The notes under the pieces are model-generated. The model was not told the DNA's origin. It saw nothing but the letters and a program-made list of their open reading frames with translations, and ran no database searches. A stretch of DNA of 9,423 nt from Parachlamydiaceae bacterium (GTDB lineage: Bacteria; Chlamydiota; Chlamydiia; Chlamydiales; Parachlamydiaceae). Made by a program: the position numbers and the translations under genes. Where the stretch lies: the NCBI GenBank assembly GCA_030679615.1, contig JAUXSJ010000288.1:1-9423 (forward strand), written 5' to 3'. Shown here in pieces: positions 5,708 to 9,423 of the stretch (its first letter is position 1; the number at the start of each line of letters is the position of its first letter).

Positions 5708-6925
5708 TTATCTTCCCATCGACTGCCCGGCAATCCATCCCGTTGTCCATGCATTTTGGAAATTAAATCCACCTGTAATACCATCTATATTCAATACTTC
5801 TCCCCCAAAGAATAAACCTGGCACCACTCGACTTTCCATCGTTTTAAAATTCACTTCATTTAAAGGGACACCACCACAAGTCACAAATTCTTGCTTGTAG
5901 GTTGTTTTTCCCTTCATTTTAAAAGATGTTGATCGAAGTTGTTCAATCAATTTTTGCAGGTGCAAATTAGATAAATTGGACCATCTCTCTTCTTCTTTTA
6001 TACCACTCACACTTACCATTTTTTTCCATAATTGCTTTGGTAAGTCAACGGGAGATTCAGTTCCAACATATTTTACAGCCCATTTTTTTTTCGTGTTTAA
6101 CAAAAGTTCTTTCAATGATGCTTCATTTAAATGAGGAACCCAATTCACTTTAACTTCAGTTTGATATTCACATTGATGTAATTCACGTGCCGCCCAAGCT
6201 GATAATTTCAAAACTACGGGACCACTTAATCCCCAATGTGTAAATAAAACCGGTCCCATTTGCTTCACATTAAATTGGGGTAATGACACTTCAGCTACTT
6301 CAACAGATACACCAGATAACTCAAGAAATGGCGAATCAGGGAGATTAAATGTAAATAATGAAGGGACAAGAGGAATCGTTGAATGACCTAGTTTTTCTAA
6401 AATGGAATAGATTTTAGGATGACTTCCAGTAGCTATTAAAAGACGATCGCATTCAATCGAATGTCCATTTGATAAGGTTAAGCTAAATCCTGATGGCATA
6501 CAGTCGATAGATTCAATTCCATGTTCCAAACAAATTTCAATATTTTTTTGTTTTGCTTCATTTAATAAGCAATTAATAATCGATTCGGATTGATCTGAAA
6601 CCGGAAACATACGTCCATCTTCTTCAGTTTTAAGTAGCACTCCCCTACTTTCAAACCACTGGACAGTATCTCGTGGTTGAAATCGTGAAAAAGGACCCAT
6701 TAATTCACGGAATCCTCGTGGATAATTTTTCACAAGCATTGAGGGTTCAAAACAAGCATGAGTGACATTACAACGTCCCCCGCCAGAGATCTTCACTTTA
6801 GATAATAGCTGTCGATTTTTTTCTAAAATTTTAACCGAATGATCGGGAAAATGTTGTGCACATGAAATTGCGCCAAAAAATCCAGCTGCACCTCCACCAA
6901 TCACAAGATGTCGTAAGGTGGTCAT
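5708..6925 (-). CDS. BaiN/YhiN/HI0933-type NAD(P)/FAD-dependent oxidoreductase
   Basis: This is a cytoplasmic two-dinucleotide-binding flavoprotein whose physiological substrate is not established for most members; BaiN itself was linked to bile-acid reduction, which need not apply here. The 405 residues are the usual family length. The N-terminal FAD-binding GGGAAG (10-15) is followed by the family hallmark SGGGRCN (48-54), EDGRMFP (102-108), ATGSHP (165-170), LFTHWGLSGP (227-236), VTCGGVPLNEV (348-358) and the C-terminal FAD motif FFGGEVLNIDGITGGFN (372-388). Its ATG overlaps the stop of the upstream ABC-F gene in an ATGA, so it is probably translated by coupling and has no separate promoter. 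A hairpin follows the stop. Nothing looks damaged. The family is confident, the function is not. Confidence 0.93.
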   Translation of the reverse strand: MTTLRHLVIGGGAAGFFGAISCAQHFPDHSVKILEKNRQLLSKVKISGGGRCNVTHACFEPSMLVKNYPRGFRELMGPFSRFQPRDTVQWFESRGVLLKTEEDGRMFPVSDQSESIINCLLNEAKQKNIEICLEHGIESIDCMPSGFSLTLSNGHSIECDRLLIATGSHPKIYSILEKLGHSTIPLVPSLFTFNLPDSPFLELSGVSVEVAEVSLPQFNVKQMGPVLFTHWGLSGPVVLKLSAWAARELHQCEYQTEVKVNWVPHLNEASLKELLLNTKKKWAVKYVGTESPVDLPKQLWKKMVSVSGIKEEERWSNLSNLHLQKLIEQLRSTSFKMKGKTTYKQEFVTCGGVPLNEVNFKTMESRVVPGLFFGGEVLNIDGITGGFNFQNAWTTGWIAGQSMGR

Positions 6926-8859
6926 GCATTACCTTCATAATTTTGTAATTCCATTCCTACTTTTTCCCATTCACTTAAAGCATCATGATGTTGTTTTTCT
7001 AAATGACTTTTTTGTTCATGAAACTCTCTTTGATCATCAAGAGTATGTTTTTGATAAAAATCTTCTTTCAATAGAAAAGAATCAATATGAGCTATTTTAA
7101 CCTCTAATTCGTTACACTCTTTTTCCAATTCAGCCAGTCTTTTCTTTGCTTGAGAAATTTGACTTTTAAGCAATTTACGATCTATATGTTGAGAAGCATT
7201 TTGTTTAGATTCTGATTGTTCATTTGAATATCTCTGACTTAAGACACGCTGAGCGGATAGATAATCTTTTTCTTTCTTTTCCAAATATTCGGAATAAGTC
7301 CCTTGAAAATCATTCACTCCTTCATTTGTAACTTCAAAAATACGATTAGCTATTTCAGACACAAAATATCGATTATGGCTGACTAGAAGTATTGTTCCTT
7401 CATATGCTTTTAAAGCTTTAATAAGTTCTTCAATCGCTTCAATATCCAAGTGGTTAGTCGGTTCATCGAAAATTAAAACATTAGGTTTTAACAACATCAT
7501 TTTTGCTAATAGTAACCTTGCTAACTCTCCTCCACTTAAAATGGATAATGGTTGTTTTACAGTATCGCCAGAAAATAACACCCTTCCGAGCACATTTCTC
7601 AGTTCTTGATCAGTGGCTTTTGAATCAAACTGGCCAAGCCAATCGAGTAAGGAATGATTAGCTTCCATTTCACGAATATGATTTTGAGGAAAATAAGCAA
7701 CTTGAGCGGCAAATCCCCATTCAAAACTTCCCTGATCCAAAACTTCATTATTCGTCAAAATTTCGAGTAGCGTTGATTTACCAATTCCATTTGGTCCAAT
7801 AATGGCAATACGTTCACCTCGCTCTATCGTAAATGAAACTTTATTTAAAACATTTTTTTCTCCAAATGATTTGCAAATTTCTTTAGCTTCAATGACTTTT
7901 ATTCCTGAATTTCGAGTAGGAACAAAATTTAATTTTGGATAAATACGAGAACTTGGAGCCATCTGAATCGACTCCATTTCTTCTTCAATGTTTTCAACAA
8001 GTTTTGCTTTAGATTGAGCTTGTTTTGCTTTTGTAGCTTTACTACCAAAACGATCGATAAATTCCTGTAAATCTGCTTTCTTTTTGTCTTGTTTTTTTAA
8101 AGTAAGCTCAACTTGGTCTTTATTTGCTTCTTTTTGTATTTCATAAGCATCGTAATTCCCTTTGTATATTTTAATTGTCCCATAATCAACATCGGCAATG
8201 TGTGTACAAATTCCATTTAAGAATTCACGATCATGCGAAGTTACAATGATGGTTCCAGGGAAATTTTTAAGGTAAATTTCTAACCATTTAATCGAATCTA
8301 GATCCAAATGGTTCGTAGGCTCATCCAAAACAAGAATATCCGGTTTTCCAAAAAGAACTTGAGCCAATAAGACTCTGAGCTTATATCCCCCAGATAATAA
8401 TTCTAAAGGATGACGATGTCGATTTGCACGAATCCCTAATCCTTCCAACAATTCAGCTGCTTCGCTTTCGGCTTGATATCCCCCAGTTTTTTCAATGATA
8501 TTTTCAAGCCTGACTAATTCTTCACATTCGAAATCACCAAATTCTTCGGACAAAAGTAATTTATTTTTATCTTCAAGCGCCTTCCATAATTCTTGTCTTC
8601 CCATTAAAACAACATCAAGAAGGGTATATTTTTCATAGAGATAGTGATCTTGACTTAATGAGCCTAATTTCAATTGCTTAGGTACAATTACACTTCCTGT
8701 TTCCGGAATGGTTTCCCCTGTCATAATTTTGATTAAAGTCGATTTCCCGCAACCGTTTGCACCGATTAAGCCATAATGATTCCCTGGATTAAATTGCAAA
8801 GAAACGTTTTTAAATAAAATCTTTCCGCCAAAGCGCATAGATAAATTGGATAAAAGCAT
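6922..8859 (-). CDS. ABC-F family ATPase, YbiT-like with C-terminal coiled coil
   Basis: This soluble twin-ATPase protein belongs to ABC-F. The family binds the ribosomal E site and rescues or modulates stalled translation; it is not a transporter, and no membrane domain is present. It has 645 residues. First domain: Walker A GANGCGKST (33-41), signature LSGGY (155-159), Walker B ILVLDE (175-180), PTNHLD and SHD (208-210). The charged linker 240-315 is the P-site tRNA-interaction region. Second domain: GPNGIGKST (355-363), LSGGE (441-445), VLIFDE (461-466) and SHN (494-496) in place of SHD. The opening residues and LMGRQELW (85-92) resemble E. coli YbiT. Residues about 525-640 add a Lys/Glu-rich coiled coil that YbiT lacks but other ABC-F proteins have. 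ATG 8859 is chosen over 8898 because the family begins MLLSNLSM and a ribosome site precedes it. The gene overlaps the downstream flavoprotein gene by 4 nt. Confidence 0.94.
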   Translation of the reverse strand: MLLSNLSMRFGGKILFKNVSLQFNPGNHYGLIGANGCGKSTLIKIMTGETIPETGSVIVPKQLKLGSLSQDHYLYEKYTLLDVVLMGRQELWKALEDKNKLLLSEEFGDFECEELVRLENIIEKTGGYQAESEAAELLEGLGIRANRHRHPLELLSGGYKLRVLLAQVLFGKPDILVLDEPTNHLDLDSIKWLEIYLKNFPGTIIVTSHDREFLNGICTHIADVDYGTIKIYKGNYDAYEIQKEANKDQVELTLKKQDKKKADLQEFIDRFGSKATKAKQAQSKAKLVENIEEEMESIQMAPSSRIYPKLNFVPTRNSGIKVIEAKEICKSFGEKNVLNKVSFTIERGERIAIIGPNGIGKSTLLEILTNNEVLDQGSFEWGFAAQVAYFPQNHIREMEANHSLLDWLGQFDSKATDQELRNVLGRVLFSGDTVKQPLSILSGGELARLLLAKMMLLKPNVLIFDEPTNHLDIEAIEELIKALKAYEGTILLVSHNRYFVSEIANRIFEVTNEGVNDFQGTYSEYLEKKEKDYLSAQRVLSQRYSNEQSESKQNASQHIDRKLLKSQISQAKKRLAELEKECNELEVKIAHIDSFLLKEDFYQKHTLDDQREFHEQKSHLEKQHHDALSEWEKVGMELQNYEGNA

Positions 8860-8865
8860 GACAAG

Positions 8866-8870
8866 TCCCT
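8866..8870 (-). promoter_or_regulatory. Ribosome binding site deciding the ABC-F start
   Basis: On the minus strand TAAGGGA ends six bases before the ATG at 8859. This favours that start over the longer frame beginning at 8898, which would add 13 residues absent from relatives. Confidence 0.7.
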
Positions 8871-8901
8871 TATATGACAGTAAATGTGAATAGTGCATAT
8901 T

Positions 8902-8907
8902 ATTATA
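8902..8907 (-). promoter_or_regulatory. Possible -10 box for the ABC-F operon
   Basis: A minus-strand TATAAT lies about 43 bases before the ABC-F start codon, giving a plausible leader of about 35 nt. No convincing -35 (TAGTTT at 17-bp spacing) is present and the region is very AT-rich. Confidence 0.3.
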
Positions 8908-9056
8908 AAATATATTAATTTTTTAAACTAGCTTTGTTTATTGTAATTTTAATTAAAAAAATTTGGCTAAAAAAGAAATTTATTTACCTGGATTTAAAAT
9001 TATGTAATAAGACAATAATAGATTAGATAGGGATACAATTTAATGGAGTCAAGTCG

Positions 9057-9423
9057 ATGAAAATTAAGCCCCTTATCATTATCCTAATAACTCTTGCGGT
9101 TGTTTTATTAATCTGGTTTTCATTAACTTCTAATGAAACAGCTTTAAGACGTCCTTTAAACACATCCAATCAACCGACGATTGGAAATCCTAATGCACCT
9201 GTTCAAGTAGTCGTCTTTGAAGAACCAAAATGTCCAGGATGCAAACAATTTACTCTTCAAATCTACCCAAAAATTAGAGAAGAATTTATCGATACTAATG
9301 TTGTAATCTATACTGTCATTCCTGTTTCATTTTTACCAAATTCTATGCAGGCAGCTGAAGCATGGCTTTGTGTCTATCATCAAAATGCAACTTCTGAGAC
9401 TCCATTAGCATTCCACTACATTG
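9057..9423 (+). CDS. Membrane-anchored DsbA-like thioredoxin-fold protein (3' end outside window)
   Basis: The first 122 codons are present and the gene runs off the window. Residues about 5-24 (PLIIILITLAVVLLIWFSL) form a membrane anchor or uncleaved signal. A linker follows, then the start of a DsbA/Thioredoxin_4-type domain: TIGNPNAPVQVVVFEEPKCP (41-60), the redox motif CPGC (59-62) and QIYPKIREEFIDT (68-80). Members make, break or shuffle disulfides in the periplasm. Chlamydial outer envelopes rely on disulfide-linked proteins and encode such enzymes (for example DsbH), so an envelope role is likely, though orthology to DsbH is unproven. The start is supported by GGAG (9045-9048), eight bases before the ATG. 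The gene is divergent from the ABC-F operon, with about 200 bp of AT-rich DNA between. Any DsbB-like partner would lie outside the window. Confidence 0.88.
   Translation, partial: MKIKPLIIILITLAVVLLIWFSLTSNETALRRPLNTSNQPTIGNPNAPVQVVVFEEPKCPGCKQFTLQIYPKIREEFIDTNVVIYTVIPVSFLPNSMQAAEAWLCVYHQNATSETPLAFHYI

Overview
The window is an AT-rich stretch of bacterial chromosome, most likely from a Chlamydiota member living in amoebae (Parachlamydiaceae/Protochlamydia-like). This assignment is inference. It rests on a protein with an N-terminal F-box, a eukaryotic-type domain known to be expanded in that family, on pheT standing alone without pheS, as in chlamydiae, on the low G+C content, and on the mix of reduced housekeeping genes with small hydrophobic proteins. 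No rRNA, tRNA, CRISPR array, transposase or phage gene was seen.

Layout. At the left end, on the minus strand, is a shortened pheT (phenylalanyl-tRNA synthetase beta chain). It lacks the usual N-terminal tRNA-binding OB domain and most of the C-terminal anticodon-binding (FDX-ACB) domain. Divergent from it, at 2160-3398, is the most interesting gene: a 412-residue protein with an F-box-like N-terminus followed by a GExH...E...RxN...GxxH pattern typical of the ChaN/TIKI/TraB superfamily. It is a candidate secreted host-interaction protein. Next come ndk (3506-3937) and a lone PabA/TrpG-type glutamine amidotransferase (4386-4967). They are separated by a roughly 340-bp mosaic of nested palindromes, including a 115-bp near-perfect palindrome enclosed by outer 46-nt arms. 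A small hydrophobic protein of unknown function follows (5067-5390).

From 5391 to 5707 two convergent transcription units meet. This junction holds a second, unrelated inverted repeat (51-nt arms, CACAAAG-rich) and a likely terminator for the minus-strand unit. That unit (8859 down to 5708) has two genes overlapping by 4 nt: an ABC-F ATPase of YbiT type with an added C-terminal coiled coil, then a BaiN/YhiN/HI0933-type flavoprotein. Divergent from it, the window ends inside a membrane-anchored DsbA-like thioredoxin-fold protein with a CPGC motif.

How the genes relate. Most are independent housekeeping functions: tRNA charging, nucleotide balance, folate or tryptophan precursor synthesis, ribosome-associated ATPase and envelope disulfide chemistry. 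Only the ABC-F/flavoprotein pair looks like a translationally coupled operon. The parts that ordinary annotation would not explain are the F-box/GExH protein, the reduced PheT and the two palindromic repeat systems.
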